A stretch of 64,000 bases of DNA from Roseomonas sp. E05 (GCF_030063475.1 NZ_JASIRT010000001.1:454907-518906); one strand, 5' to 3'; counted from the first letter of the stretch, positions 35,732-44,709 are shown. The notes: a model not told the origin generated them from the letters alone. Made by a program: numbers and translations.

Positions 35732-37015
35732 TCACCGTGCCACGGCCGCTCCGCCTGCCTGCCCATCCAGCGCCGCCGCCAGCTGCGCGCCGAGTCCGGC
35801 GCAGAGTTCCGGCGCCCGCTCCGCGACGGCGACGACCGCCGCGGCGTGCAGCGAGGTGCGCAGGCCGCGCGCCAGTTCCTCCGCCGCCGCGCCCTGGAAG
35901 ACCTGGCTGATCGTCTCCGGGCCGAGATTGGCGGTGGCGCCTGGCCCGATGCCGTGCGGCAGCGTCGCCACGGCATCGGCCGCCGCGCCGGCGATCTCCT
36001 CCGCCATGGGCAGGGCGGCGTGGAGCACGAAGGCTTCCAGGGCTCGCGCGATGGCATCCTGCGCGGCCCCGCCGCCGGCATCGGCCCGCAGCGCCTCCTG
36101 CAGCATCCGCTGGCAGGCGGCATCGCCATAGGCCCGCTCCACCGCCTCGCGGGCCAGTCCGGCCATCCTTTGCCCGAGATGCTCCGCAAAGGTATCAATC
36201 ACGGTGGCAATGGTGGCGCGGTCGGCCGGCGGCGCGGCCTTGTCGGCCTGTGCGCCCTTCTCACCCTGCCGGCCCCTCGCCGCGGAGGCGCTCGCCTGAT
36301 AGGCCAGCCACAGACTTTCACTCCGCTCGCCGACAGCGTCCCGCGCGGCACGCTCCACGTTCCCGGCGACCGGCTCGCGCAGGCCCGCCGCAAGCTGGCC
36401 GCAGGCCCGCGCCATCGCTTCGCGCGGGAGGCGCCTCTCGCGTGGCGCCGGGCTCCAGAGCACGGCATTTCCCACGCCCCCTGGCCGGTCGGCGGTGACA
36501 GAACCCGGCGCGGGCCATGTCTCCTCCTCGCAGAAGGCGTCCTCCGCCTCGCATTCCGTGGCGATGGCCACGCAGGCCAGGGCGCTCTCCACCGCCACCG
36601 CATAGGCATTGGCCTGGAGATGCAGCTTCGCCACGCAGGCCCGCAGGCGGCCCCTTTCCAGGGCCAGGCTTTGGCAGTTCCAGTCCCGCGCCCCGGCATT
36701 CGCCAGTGGGCCGGCAAGGTTGCCGGCGTCCTCGCTGCGGAGCGGCGCGAGGAACTGCGTGACATGCTGCTTCGTCACGCCATAGCCGCCCCGGATGTCC
36801 TTTTCCGCCACCTCCATGGCCTGCCATGCGCGCCTGAACTCCTCCCGCTTCCCGGGCGGCACATGGAGGTAGTGCCGCATCGCCGGCGTGCCGGAGGATT
36901 GCTGCGCCATGAAGGCGGCGTTCCCGAAGCCGCGCATCAGCGCGGCGAGCAGGCCGGCGACGAAAGGCTCGATGCGGGCGGCGATCTGCTCGGCCTGGGG
37001 AGTGAACTTTTGCAT
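35732..37015 (-). CDS. Hypothetical helical protein of the protease cluster
   Basis: 427 residues, alanine-rich and helical, no recognised family. The N-terminus QKFTPQAEQIAARIEPFVAG and RHYLHVPPGKREEFRRAWQAM precede a middle part with scattered cysteines (NCQSLALERGRLRACVAKL, CVAIATECEAEDAFCEEE). The second half (about 265-427) is nearly all alanine-rich helix. No signal peptide or clear membrane helix. Starts at ATG 37015, 56 bp downstream of the 611-residue gene. Context only: member of the eight-gene run. Confidence 0.6.
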   Translation of the reverse strand: MQKFTPQAEQIAARIEPFVAGLLAALMRGFGNAAFMAQQSSGTPAMRHYLHVPPGKREEFRRAWQAMEVAEKDIRGGYGVTKQHVTQFLAPLRSEDAGNLAGPLANAGARDWNCQSLALERGRLRACVAKLHLQANAYAVAVESALACVAIATECEAEDAFCEEETWPAPGSVTADRPGGVGNAVLWSPAPRERRLPREAMARACGQLAAGLREPVAGNVERAARDAVGERSESLWLAYQASASAARGRQGEKGAQADKAAPPADRATIATVIDTFAEHLGQRMAGLAREAVERAYGDAACQRMLQEALRADAGGGAAQDAIARALEAFVLHAALPMAEEIAGAAADAVATLPHGIGPGATANLGPETISQVFQGAAAEELARGLRTSLHAAAVVAVAERAPELCAGLGAQLAAALDGQAGGAAVAR

Positions 37016-37071
37016 CGCTGCGCTCCTTGGGTTTCACGCTGCGTGAGAGGGAGACACCGGCCGCAGGCCGC

Positions 37072-38907
37072 TCAGGGCGGGAGGTACTTCCCGAGACGGA
37101 AGAACGGCTCCAGCGAACTCGCCGGCGGCGGCGGCGGGACGATGTCGGCCTCCCCGCAATCCGGCGCCCGGCGCAGGGCGAGCGGATCGATGCGGCTGAT
37201 GGCGTCCTGCACCAGCGCCTGCAGCGCCTCGGCCACCCGGCCGGCGGGCAGGCAGCCCGGCGCCAGCGTCGTCACCAGCGATTCGATGCGGCCCTCCGAC
37301 AGGCTCTGCAGGCAAAGCTCCTGCGACATGATCGCCACGTCCTTTTGCGTGGGAGCAGGGGGAGCCTGGTTCTGGACGGCGCCGGTCGTCAGCTTGCCCT
37401 CCCACAGCGTGTCCCGGATGCCCGCCAGCGTCGTGGTCAGGCTGGGCGAGCGGGGGAAGCAGCTGCGGGTCGCGCAGTCGGCCGGCCGCGGATCGGGCGG
37501 CGTGGCGTTGGGCCGGATGAACGGCGAGAGGAAGGCCTGCGCCACCGCGCCATAGGCCGCGGCGCGCCATTCCGGCTCGCCGGCGCCGTCCGTGTCGGAA
37601 CCCAGGGTGTAGAGATCGATGGCGCGGTCGGTGTCGTAGAGCACCTTGTCCAGCAGGATCTGGCACAGCGCGTCGTCGGCGCAGCCGTCGCAACCCAGGA
37701 AGCAGTCCGCCAGCTCGGCGAGCTGCCCGCGCAGCGGGACCAGCGCCATCAGCCGCCGCGTCCCGTCATCCGGGCCGCCAATGCCGTTCATGCCGTAGAG
37801 CGCGATCGGCGGCCGGCCGATGAAGAGCAGGCGATAGCCGCTGCGGCTGGCCGCGAAGGCATCCAGGAAGAGCTGCAGCGCCTTCAGGAAGAAGGTCAGC
37901 GCCGGCGAAGGCGGCTGCACCCGGTCGCCCACCAGGTTCAGCAGCCGGTGCAGCCGGTGCACCGCGAGGTCGGCCGTCGCGCCCAGCGCGCGCAGCCCGG
38001 CGCCGTCGGTGCGCGCGGCGCGCTCGACCAGCTCGTCCATCGCGCGACCCAGCGTGGCCTCGTCCAGCAGCGCGCGCAGATCGAGATGGCCGCTGCCTTC
38101 CAGCAGCCGCAGCAGCTCGCGCAGCGCATGCAGGCCCCAGGGCCAGTTGTCGCCGGAGGCCGCTTCCTCCGTCACGCCCGTGAGCCCGCGCAGCCCGGCC
38201 AGCACGGCATCCCGCCGCGCCTGCAGCTCGCTCGCCGGCACCGAGGGAAGGAAACGGGCGCCACCCAGATTCTGCCCGGCCAGCGTCTCGCCCGCCAGCA
38301 CCAGCAGCAGCGCCGCCACGGCGTCGAGGTTCAGCGCCAGGCGCCGGTAGGAGGAGCCGGTGGAAAGCGACAGCGCGCCGATGAGCCGCGCCATGCGCGC
38401 ATAGTCGCCGAGCTGGCGGCGGGCGCCGAAGACACGGTCCCGCGCACGCGGGTCGAGCGCCAGGGCGGCGGCGGCGCGGCCATCGGCGATGATGCCGAGG
38501 ATGGCCTGCGTCCAGCCGCGCAGTTCCTCCGCGATGCTCTGCAGGCGGTGGTCCGCGCCGAGCGCCTGGAGGTCGCGCTCGACCGCGACGGTGGCGCGCT
38601 CCATCTCGGCGCTGGTCGCCAGCGCCTCGGCCGGGCGCAGCGCCGGCAGCGGGCCGCCGAGCGGCAGGCCGGGCAGGCCGGCGGCCTCGGCGTCCAGCCG
38701 CCGGGCATCCTCGGGGAAGAGCCGCCGCAGCCCGCGCGCCACCTCGGCGGGATCGCGCGGATCGCCGATGCGCAGGCGCTGGCGGATGATGTTGTCGGCG
38801 AGCACCGCGACGTCGCTGCGGCCGCGCAGGGCGGCATCGGCGCGCATGGCGGTGCTGGAACGGGGCGCGGAGCGCAGGAACGGAGCGTCGGACATGCGGG
38901 GCCTCAT
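37072..38907 (-). CDS. Hypothetical 611-residue protein with Cys cluster, protease cluster
   Basis: Largest gene of the cluster, no family recognised. Mostly helical. N-terminus RGRSDVAVLADNIIRQRLRIGDPRDPAEV; central leucine-rich helices; a tight cysteine group C402, C406, C409, C415 (DCFLGCDGCADDALC) could bind metal. Further cysteines at ADCATRSCFPRS and the polyproline PPPPPAS near the C-terminus. No signal peptide. Its ATG overlaps the stop of the metallopeptidase gene (ATGA), so the two are coupled and their products may work together. Confidence 0.65.
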   Translation of the reverse strand: MRPRMSDAPFLRSAPRSSTAMRADAALRGRSDVAVLADNIIRQRLRIGDPRDPAEVARGLRRLFPEDARRLDAEAAGLPGLPLGGPLPALRPAEALATSAEMERATVAVERDLQALGADHRLQSIAEELRGWTQAILGIIADGRAAAALALDPRARDRVFGARRQLGDYARMARLIGALSLSTGSSYRRLALNLDAVAALLLVLAGETLAGQNLGGARFLPSVPASELQARRDAVLAGLRGLTGVTEEAASGDNWPWGLHALRELLRLLEGSGHLDLRALLDEATLGRAMDELVERAARTDGAGLRALGATADLAVHRLHRLLNLVGDRVQPPSPALTFFLKALQLFLDAFAASRSGYRLLFIGRPPIALYGMNGIGGPDDGTRRLMALVPLRGQLAELADCFLGCDGCADDALCQILLDKVLYDTDRAIDLYTLGSDTDGAGEPEWRAAAYGAVAQAFLSPFIRPNATPPDPRPADCATRSCFPRSPSLTTTLAGIRDTLWEGKLTTGAVQNQAPPAPTQKDVAIMSQELCLQSLSEGRIESLVTTLAPGCLPAGRVAEALQALVQDAISRIDPLALRRAPDCGEADIVPPPPPASSLEPFFRLGKYLPP

Positions 38908-40232
38908 GCGGCGTCAGACTGGAGGGGTGGGGCGGCGGCCGGCGTGGCGGCGCCCGGCGGCGGCGTCAGGCGCTCGAGCATGGCGCGCCCCAGCTCGTTG
39001 GGTGCCATCCCGGCCTCAAGCGCGTAGCGGCAGGCCCCGACCAGGAAGCGCGGCGGCAGGTCGCGCGGCATCCGCCCGCGCGCCAGCAGCATCCCGCCAC
39101 GGCGGATCGCCGCCTGGTCGGCCGCGCGGAAGGGCATGATGGAAGCGAGCGCGCGCTCGGCCAGGGCGCGGCGCGGCTGGAAGGCGATCTCGTCCACCAC
39201 GGCCGGGATGGCCCGCCGCGCCGCCGCCAGCAGCTCCGCCGGGATGCGCTGGCCGCGCCGCGTGTCGTAGAGGCGCTGCCACACCCCCTTCAGCTCGGCT
39301 GCCTCCGCGCCGAAACCCATGCGGCGGAGCATCTCCGTCATGATGGGGACGCGAAAGTAGTTGGTCGGGTGCGCCCCGCCGGGGCGGTAGGTCATCACCC
39401 GGTCCGAAGGGTGGGCGAGGAACTCGGCCATCCCGGCGGCGGCGGCGGGCCCGGCCAGCAGCAGCGCCGCGAGATCGGCGAAGATCTCCTTCTGCCAGCG
39501 CCCATAGACGGTGATCACCTGCGGCGGCATTCGCATCTCGGTCAGCCGCGCGACAACGGCGTTCTGGTTCTCCACCCACAGGCCGAGATCGGCCTGCAGG
39601 TTGTGCGCGACCTCGTGCAGGAACACGGCCTGCCAGGGCCGGTCGCGGTCGAAGGGAATGCGGATCAGCGGGAACGGGTTGGTCTCGCCGAGCAGCCGGC
39701 TGAGGGTGACGCCGCGCCGCATGGTCGCCGGCGAGTAGCCGTGCTCCAGATAGGTGAGCGGCGGCAGAAGCGTACCGTGGAAGATGCGCGGCGCGGCGGC
39801 GGTGACGGCGGCGTAGCAGTCGCGCGCGATGGCGTCATGCGCCGCCAGCGGACGTGCGAAGGCGGTGCCGCGCTGGGCAAAGACCTCGAAGAACAGGCCG
39901 AAGGCGCGTCGTGCCCGGTCCACCTCGCGCTCCACCATGGCCATGGCCAGCAGCCGGTCCTCGTCCGGCGCCGCAGGCGGCAGGGCGGCCAGGCTGCGCA
40001 GGCGGGCGAGCACGGTGCGGTCGATCGCACGCAACCGCTTGTTGGCGGCCTCGAAATGCGCGGCGGAGGGCGCGTAGGCCATCTCGTCGGCGCGCAGCCC
40101 GACCGAGAGCGGGGTCAGCGACACGAGACGCCGGGCGCGGCTGGTCAGGCCGCGCCGCTTGGCGGCGAAGAAGCGCGCGACCGGTCCGGCCGCATCGCCG
40201 CCCCGTCCGCCGGAGGGAATCACTCCGTCCAT
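38904..40232 (-). CDS. Predicted zinc metallopeptidase (HEVAH) of the protease cluster
   Basis: 442 residues. HExxH motif H206-E-V-A-H210 in VFLHEVAHNLQADLG, and a candidate third zinc ligand E249 in WQKEIFADLAALLLAG 39 residues later, the gluzincin arrangement. Flanking sequence does not match a peptidase family that I can name. N-terminal 190 residues are helical; the C-terminal part is alanine/proline rich. No signal peptide. Lies 36 bp after the acidic protein gene and overlaps the next gene by 4 bp. Together with the trypsin-fold protease at the other end it makes this a two-protease operon. Zinc peptidase activity is inferred from the motif alone. Confidence 0.75.
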   Translation of the reverse strand: MDGVIPSGGRGGDAAGPVARFFAAKRRGLTSRARRLVSLTPLSVGLRADEMAYAPSAAHFEAANKRLRAIDRTVLARLRSLAALPPAAPDEDRLLAMAMVEREVDRARRAFGLFFEVFAQRGTAFARPLAAHDAIARDCYAAVTAAAPRIFHGTLLPPLTYLEHGYSPATMRRGVTLSRLLGETNPFPLIRIPFDRDRPWQAVFLHEVAHNLQADLGLWVENQNAVVARLTEMRMPPQVITVYGRWQKEIFADLAALLLAGPAAAAGMAEFLAHPSDRVMTYRPGGAHPTNYFRVPIMTEMLRRMGFGAEAAELKGVWQRLYDTRRGQRIPAELLAAARRAIPAVVDEIAFQPRRALAERALASIMPFRAADQAAIRRGGMLLARGRMPRDLPPRFLVGACRYALEAGMAPNELGRAMLERLTPPPGAATPAAAPPLQSDAA

Positions 40233-40268
40233 CGCCCGTCTCCGCTCGGCGGCGCCCGGCCGTCCTGC

Positions 40269-41225
40269 CTAGCCCATGCTGATGGTGATGGTTGCCGGAC
40301 CGGGAATGCGGATCCGGCGCCGCCGCCGGCCGCCCATCCCGCCCCAGCCGCCGCCGAGGCCGCCGGCCAGCATGCGGACACCGCCGAGCAGTTCCCGCGC
40401 GCGCGGCGAAGGGGCGGAGAGCCGCTGCAGCGCCTGCGGGTTCTGCGCCAGCCGTGCTGCCGCGCGGGCGACCACCTTGGGCCGCGCCGCCGGCGGCGTG
40501 CCATTGGCCGGAGCCGTACGCTTGACGCTGGCAACCAGCTTGGGCAGGGCGCGGGTGGCGGAAGGACCGCCCGCGCGCATCAGCGTGGTGGCGGCGCGGG
40601 TGAGCGTCCTGGCGGCCTGCTGCCGCTGCGCCAGCGGCAGCCGCGGTGCGGCGCCCTTGAGCACCTCGCGCGCCGCCAGGCCGGCGACGATCGGCACCGC
40701 GCCCGGCGCGCCGCGCGCCGCCAGCTCGGCAACGGCCTCCAGCGCCTCGCCCGTGGAGGCACCCTCGGCCCGCAGCTTGCCCAGCACATTGGCCACCGCC
40801 GCCGCGCCCTGCGCCGCGGGGTGCGGGATCAGCCGCAGGATCGGCGCCGCGCCGCGCGCCACCTTGCCGACCACGCTCTTCGCCTTGTTGAGGAACTTGC
40901 CGAGGCCCTTGAAGAACTCATCCTCGCTCTCGGCGCCCAGCGTCTGGCCCAGCATGCGGGTGATGACCTCCTCGGCCTCCTCCGCCTCCAGCCCGTCCTC
41001 GTAGCCGAGCGGCTGGTCCTCGCTTTCGCCGAAGGCATCGGCCATGTAGCCGTCCGCGCCGTCCTCGCTCTCGCCGAAGGGGTCGAACTCGTCCTCGGCG
41101 CCGAAGGATTCGTAATCCTCCTCGCCCTCGCCCATCTCATCGGCGAAGTCGCCCGCCATGTCGGCGGCGCCCTCGGATTCGATGTAGGCGAGGTCCTGCA
41201 GGGCGTCTTGCTCGGGGGTCGCCAT
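40269..41225 (-). CDS. Bipolar acidic/basic protein, first gene of the protease cluster
   Basis: 318 residues, no enzyme family recognised. Residues 1-105 are very rich in Asp, Glu, Gly and aromatic residues with FGESED repeated at about 50 and 65; 110-300 are alanine-rich helices (FLNKAKSVVGKVARGAAPIL); the end is glycine-rich followed by RRRRRIRIPGP and a beta-like ATITISMG. Such acidic-then-helical proteins recur beside peptidase-like genes in other proteobacteria, to my recollection, but without known function. ATG 41225 has GGGAG 7 bases upstream; an ATG at 41249 is the alternative. Possible substrate, chaperone or structural subunit for the two proteases. Confidence 0.65.
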   Translation of the reverse strand: MATPEQDALQDLAYIESEGAADMAGDFADEMGEGEEDYESFGAEDEFDPFGESEDGADGYMADAFGESEDQPLGYEDGLEAEEAEEVITRMLGQTLGAESEDEFFKGLGKFLNKAKSVVGKVARGAAPILRLIPHPAAQGAAAVANVLGKLRAEGASTGEALEAVAELAARGAPGAVPIVAGLAAREVLKGAAPRLPLAQRQQAARTLTRAATTLMRAGGPSATRALPKLVASVKRTAPANGTPPAARPKVVARAAARLAQNPQALQRLSAPSPRARELLGGVRMLAGGLGGGWGGMGGRRRRRIRIPGPATITISMG

Positions 41226-41336
41226 CTTCACACTCCCGTCGATGGTCATCGCCGCCGGCGTTCGCAGCACGGACGACGGCTCGGCAGGGCGACGGTAGGC
41301 CGCAGGCTGCGCGGCGCGGGAGTCAGCCAAACATCG

Positions 41337-41352
41337 TAAGGCAAATGCCTTA
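41337..41352. other. Palindrome over the FUSC stop codon
   Basis: TAAGGC-AAAT-GCCTTA, a perfect 6-4-6 dyad that contains the TAA stop of the FUSC gene and lies in an AT-rich patch about 110 bp before the first gene of the protease cluster. No T run follows on the minus strand. Operator for the cluster promoter or a weak terminator are both possible. Confidence 0.35.
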
Positions 41353-42435
41353 TGGCTGCTCCGGCAGCAGCGCCAGCAGCTCGTTCACGCTATGGCTGAC
41401 CTGCTCCCAGGCGAAGGAGAGCCCGAAGGTGCGCTCCGCCTCCTGCCGCGTCAGCCCGCCCTCCCTGTGCAGCCGGTCCATGGCCGCGGCGATCGCGCAG
41501 ATGCGGTCGTGAAAACGATCGGCTGGCGGTGGCGGCTGCATCCGCGCCAATGCGTCGCCCGTCTTGCGCAGGAAGTCCTCGGCCTCCCGCGCGGCGTCAC
41601 GGACCGGTTCCGCCAGGAGGCGGCGCGCCTGCTCCGGCAGGGGCTCGCCGCTGAGGCGGTCCACCAGCGCCAGCGTGTACCAGAGCCGCTCGACCTGCCG
41701 GAGAAGCTCGGAAGGCCGGCGCTGCTCCGAGCCCAGCCGCAGCCGCAGCCGGCTCTGCCGCGACATCTTGCCCGCGAGGGTCAGCTCGTCCGAGATGCTG
41801 GCGTGCACCGCCCGCAGGTCGGGCGCGTCGCGGGCCAGCATCTTCGCCATGCAGGCGGAGAGCAGCGCCCCGCAGCCCGCCACCGCGCGCGCCAGATGCT
41901 GCTCGGCGGCCAGATGCGCCCGCCGGGGCAGCACCAGCACGCTGGCCAGGGCGCCGGCGGCCGAGCCCAGGGCGATGGCCGCGACCTTGAGGAGTGCATC
42001 CTCCACCACCTGCGTACCCGGCGCCAGGATCAGGATAGCCACCGTCACCAGCCCATAGCTGAACTGCGGCCGGGCGCCCGCGACCAGCGCCATGGCGCCG
42101 ACGCCCGCCACCAGGGCGAGCACCGTCCGCCACTCCCCGATGCCGATCACAAAGATGCAGGCCAGCGCCATCACCGCGCCCAGCAGGGCACCGGCCATGC
42201 GGTCCGCCGCCGCGCTCACGGTTCCGCCGATGCTGCTCTGGATGACGAACAGCGCCGAAAAGATCGCCCAGGAGACATCGGGCAGGGCCAGCACGGTGGC
42301 GAGACCATAGGAGACCAGAACCGCCGCCACGGTCTGGACGGCGAAGCGAATGGCCTGCCAAAGGCCGGAGCCGGCAGGCATGCGGAGGGATTTCAGTCCG
42401 GGCAGCACCATGGCAGGCTCAACCGCCCCGGCCAT
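41350..42435 (-). CDS. FUSC-family inner membrane protein
   Basis: 361 residues. N-terminal half has about six hydrophobic segments (LWQAIRFAVQTVAAVLVSYG, WAIFSALFVIQSSIGGT, LLGAVMALACIFVIGIGEW, FSYGLVTVAILILAPG) of the fusaric-acid-resistance/aromatic-acid-exporter type; the C-terminal half is a cytoplasmic helical domain. Proteins of this family export aromatic acids, usually with a periplasmic adaptor gene, which is missing here. ATG 42435 is used; ATG 42411 is an alternative. Same strand as the protease cluster, 125 bp upstream of it, but a palindrome between them argues for separate control. Confidence 0.8.
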   Translation of the reverse strand: MAGAVEPAMVLPGLKSLRMPAGSGLWQAIRFAVQTVAAVLVSYGLATVLALPDVSWAIFSALFVIQSSIGGTVSAAADRMAGALLGAVMALACIFVIGIGEWRTVLALVAGVGAMALVAGARPQFSYGLVTVAILILAPGTQVVEDALLKVAAIALGSAAGALASVLVLPRRAHLAAEQHLARAVAGCGALLSACMAKMLARDAPDLRAVHASISDELTLAGKMSRQSRLRLRLGSEQRRPSELLRQVERLWYTLALVDRLSGEPLPEQARRLLAEPVRDAAREAEDFLRKTGDALARMQPPPPADRFHDRICAIAAAMDRLHREGGLTRQEAERTFGLSFAWEQVSHSVNELLALLPEQP

Positions 42436-42478
42436 CCGACGTTGCGGGGCTGCGCGGGAGCCCTGCGGGCCGCGCAGG

Positions 42479-42525
42479 ACTCGCAGAGGGAAGATGGAGG
42501 TCTGGGGAAGGAATCCCCCAGACCT
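42479..42525. repeat. Single right arm of the dispersed element
   Basis: ACTCGCAGAGGGAAGATGG followed by the stem TCTGGGG-AAGGAAT-CCCCCAGA, matching the right arms at 47200 and 58640 except for loss of the GAATTC centre. It lies directly after the E1 alpha-beta gene in its reading direction (minus strand) and before the FUSC start region's far side; acts plausibly as terminator for the E1 gene. Confidence 0.55.
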
Positions 42526-42534
42526 CGCCAGCCC

Positions 42535-44709
42535 TCAGGCTGCGTGCAGCAGCAGCCGGTCGAGTGCCTCGGCGACCTCCTCGGTGCCTGCGAAGGCCGC
42601 ACGCTCCAGCACCTTGGAAATGCTGGGCGAGGCCTCGCCGCCGGTGACGCGCTGCACGGGCTGATCGAGCCAGTCGAACAGGCGGCGCTGGATCTCGTCG
42701 GCCAGCCAGGCGCCATAGGCGGTGCCCTGCGCACCCTGCTCGACGATCAGGACGTTGTTGGTCTTGCGCAGGCTGGCCGAAATGGTTTCCCAGTCCAGGC
42801 TGGCGCGGTCGAGCCAGCGCAGGTCGATGACGTCCACATCGGCGCCGCGCTGCTCCGCCGCCTCCAGCACATGATGCACCATCGAGAGATAGGTGATGAC
42901 GGTGGCGCGCCGCCCCTCGCGCCGCAGCGCCGCGCGGCCCGGCGGGATGATGTAGTCGAGATCCTCGGCGGGGGCGGGCATGCTGCGCTGGTAGAGGTCC
43001 ACATGCTCGATCACCAGCACCGGATCGTTGCAGGCCAGTGCGGCGTTCATCAGGCCGACATAGTCCACGGGGTTGGAGGGCGCGACGATGCGCCAGCCCG
43101 GCGCGGTGGCGAAGATGCCCGCCGGGTCCATCGAATGCTGCGAGCCGTAGCCGGTGCCCATCGCCACCTTGGTGCGCAGCACGAAGGGCATGTCGATATC
43201 GCCGCCGAACATGTGGCGGGCCTTGCCGATCTGGTTGAAGACCTGATCGGCGGCGACCCACATGAAGTCCGGATACATGAACTCGACGACGGGGCGGAAG
43301 CGCCCGTCCATGGCGATGCCGCCGCCAAGGCCGCAGAAGGCCGCCTCGCTGATCGGCGTGCCCAGCACGCGGCCGGGGAAGCGGTCGGCGAGGCCGCGCG
43401 TGGCGCCGTTGGTGCCGCCCTTCAGGCGATGGATATCCTCGCCCATCAGCACGATGCGTGGGTCCCGCTCCATGCGCCGGCCCATCACATCGGCGACCAC
43501 ATCGACAAACTTCTGCTCCGTGACGCCGCCGCGCGGCGTGTCGCGCTCCAGCGCGCGCAGCCCGCCCAGCTCGGAAAGGTCGCCGCGAATGCCGACATCA
43601 CGGAAATCCGGCGAGGGCCAGAGCGACGGCCGAACGGCGCGGCGGTTGCCCTGCATCTCCGTCAGCTCGCCGGCGATGGCGGCCATGGTGCCCACCGCGC
43701 GCTGGCGCAGCGCGGCCACCTCCTCGGCACGGATCAGGCCGCGCCGCTGCATCGCGGCGGCGACGTGGTCGAGCGGATCGCGCGCGCGCCACTCGGCCTC
43801 CTCCTGCTTGCTGCGGTAGCCGAAGGCGCTGCCGGGCAGCGGGCCGTTCTGGTGGAAGTAGCGGTACAGCTCGGCCTCGATGATGGCCGGCCCCTCCCCC
43901 GCCCGCGCGCGCGCCAGCGCCTGCTGCATGGCCAGCGAGACCGCCACCGGGTCCATGCCGTCCACCCGCCAGGCGGGGATGCCGAAGCCGAGGCCGCGCG
44001 CGGAAAGGCGTGGCTCCGCCGTCACTTCCTCGACGGCGGTGGCCACGGCATAGCGGTTGTTCTCGATGAAGAAGACCAGCGGCAGCTTCCAGGCCGCCGC
44101 CAGGTTCATCGTCTCCAGCACGGAGCCGATATTCGTGGCGCCGTCGCCGAAGAAGGTGACCGCGACATCGCCCGTGCCGGCATGTTTGTGCGCCCAGGCG
44201 GCGCCGGCCGCCAGCGGCACGCCACCGCCGACGATGGCATTGGTGCCGAGCACCCCCGCCTCGCGCCAGCGCAGGTGCATGGAGCCGCCGCGCCCCCGGC
44301 AGAAGCCCGGCGTCAGGCCCATGATCTCGGCCAGCGCGCCATGCAGCGTGCGGTGGATGCCGCCGTCGAAGGCGGCGTCGGGCGCCAGCGTCTGCGCTTC
44401 CGCCACATGCAGCAGCGCCTTGGCGAGGAAGTGGTGGTGGCCGCGATGCGAGCCGTTCACCTGATCATTGCCGCGCAGGGGCAGGATGGCGCCCATCGCG
44501 CCGCCTTCCTGGCCGATGGAGGAATGCGCCGGGCCATGCACCAGCCCCTCGCCCGCCAGTTGCAGCACCTCCTCCTCGAAGGCGCGGATCAGGTGCAGGC
44601 CGGTCAGCAGGCGGCCGAGCTCCCCGGCGGGCACGGCATCCCAGTCAGCCTCGGTGGCGCGCAGCTCGACCCAGGGCTGGGCGGGGGAAAGGTTCCGCAG
44701 CTCAGGCAT
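42535..44709 (-). CDS. Fused E1 alpha-beta subunit of a thiamine-dependent 2-oxoacid/acetoin dehydrogenase
   Basis: 724 residues; E1 alpha and beta chains, normally two genes, are joined. Alpha part (1-345) has the thiamine diphosphate motif GDG 188-190 ... NN 217-218 (FFGDGATNIGS, IENNRYA) and HGPAHSSIGQE. Beta part (from about 375) has VLMGEDIHRLKGGTNGAT, GTPISEAAFCGLGGGIAM, and the EQGAQGTAYGAWLADEI tail segment. The E2 acyltransferase and E3 subunits are not encoded in the window, so the electron or acyl acceptor is unclear. ATG 44709 marks the conserved start; the frame is open upstream to 44883. Divergent from a GntR gene across a 230-bp region with two operator-like sites, so likely under its control. 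Confidence 0.9.
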   Translation of the reverse strand: MPELRNLSPAQPWVELRATEADWDAVPAGELGRLLTGLHLIRAFEEEVLQLAGEGLVHGPAHSSIGQEGGAMGAILPLRGNDQVNGSHRGHHHFLAKALLHVAEAQTLAPDAAFDGGIHRTLHGALAEIMGLTPGFCRGRGGSMHLRWREAGVLGTNAIVGGGVPLAAGAAWAHKHAGTGDVAVTFFGDGATNIGSVLETMNLAAAWKLPLVFFIENNRYAVATAVEEVTAEPRLSARGLGFGIPAWRVDGMDPVAVSLAMQQALARARAGEGPAIIEAELYRYFHQNGPLPGSAFGYRSKQEEAEWRARDPLDHVAAAMQRRGLIRAEEVAALRQRAVGTMAAIAGELTEMQGNRRAVRPSLWPSPDFRDVGIRGDLSELGGLRALERDTPRGGVTEQKFVDVVADVMGRRMERDPRIVLMGEDIHRLKGGTNGATRGLADRFPGRVLGTPISEAAFCGLGGGIAMDGRFRPVVEFMYPDFMWVAADQVFNQIGKARHMFGGDIDMPFVLRTKVAMGTGYGSQHSMDPAGIFATAPGWRIVAPSNPVDYVGLMNAALACNDPVLVIEHVDLYQRSMPAPAEDLDYIIPPGRAALRREGRRATVITYLSMVHHVLEAAEQRGADVDVIDLRWLDRASLDWETISASLRKTNNVLIVEQGAQGTAYGAWLADEIQRRLFDWLDQPVQRVTGGEASPSISKVLERAAFAGTEEVAEALDRLLLHAA

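Noticed and set aside
31523..41225. Prophage or contractile injection system locus
   Set aside because: No tail, sheath, baseplate, spike, portal or AAA+ ATPase gene is recognisable; only one motif recalls injection-system cargo.
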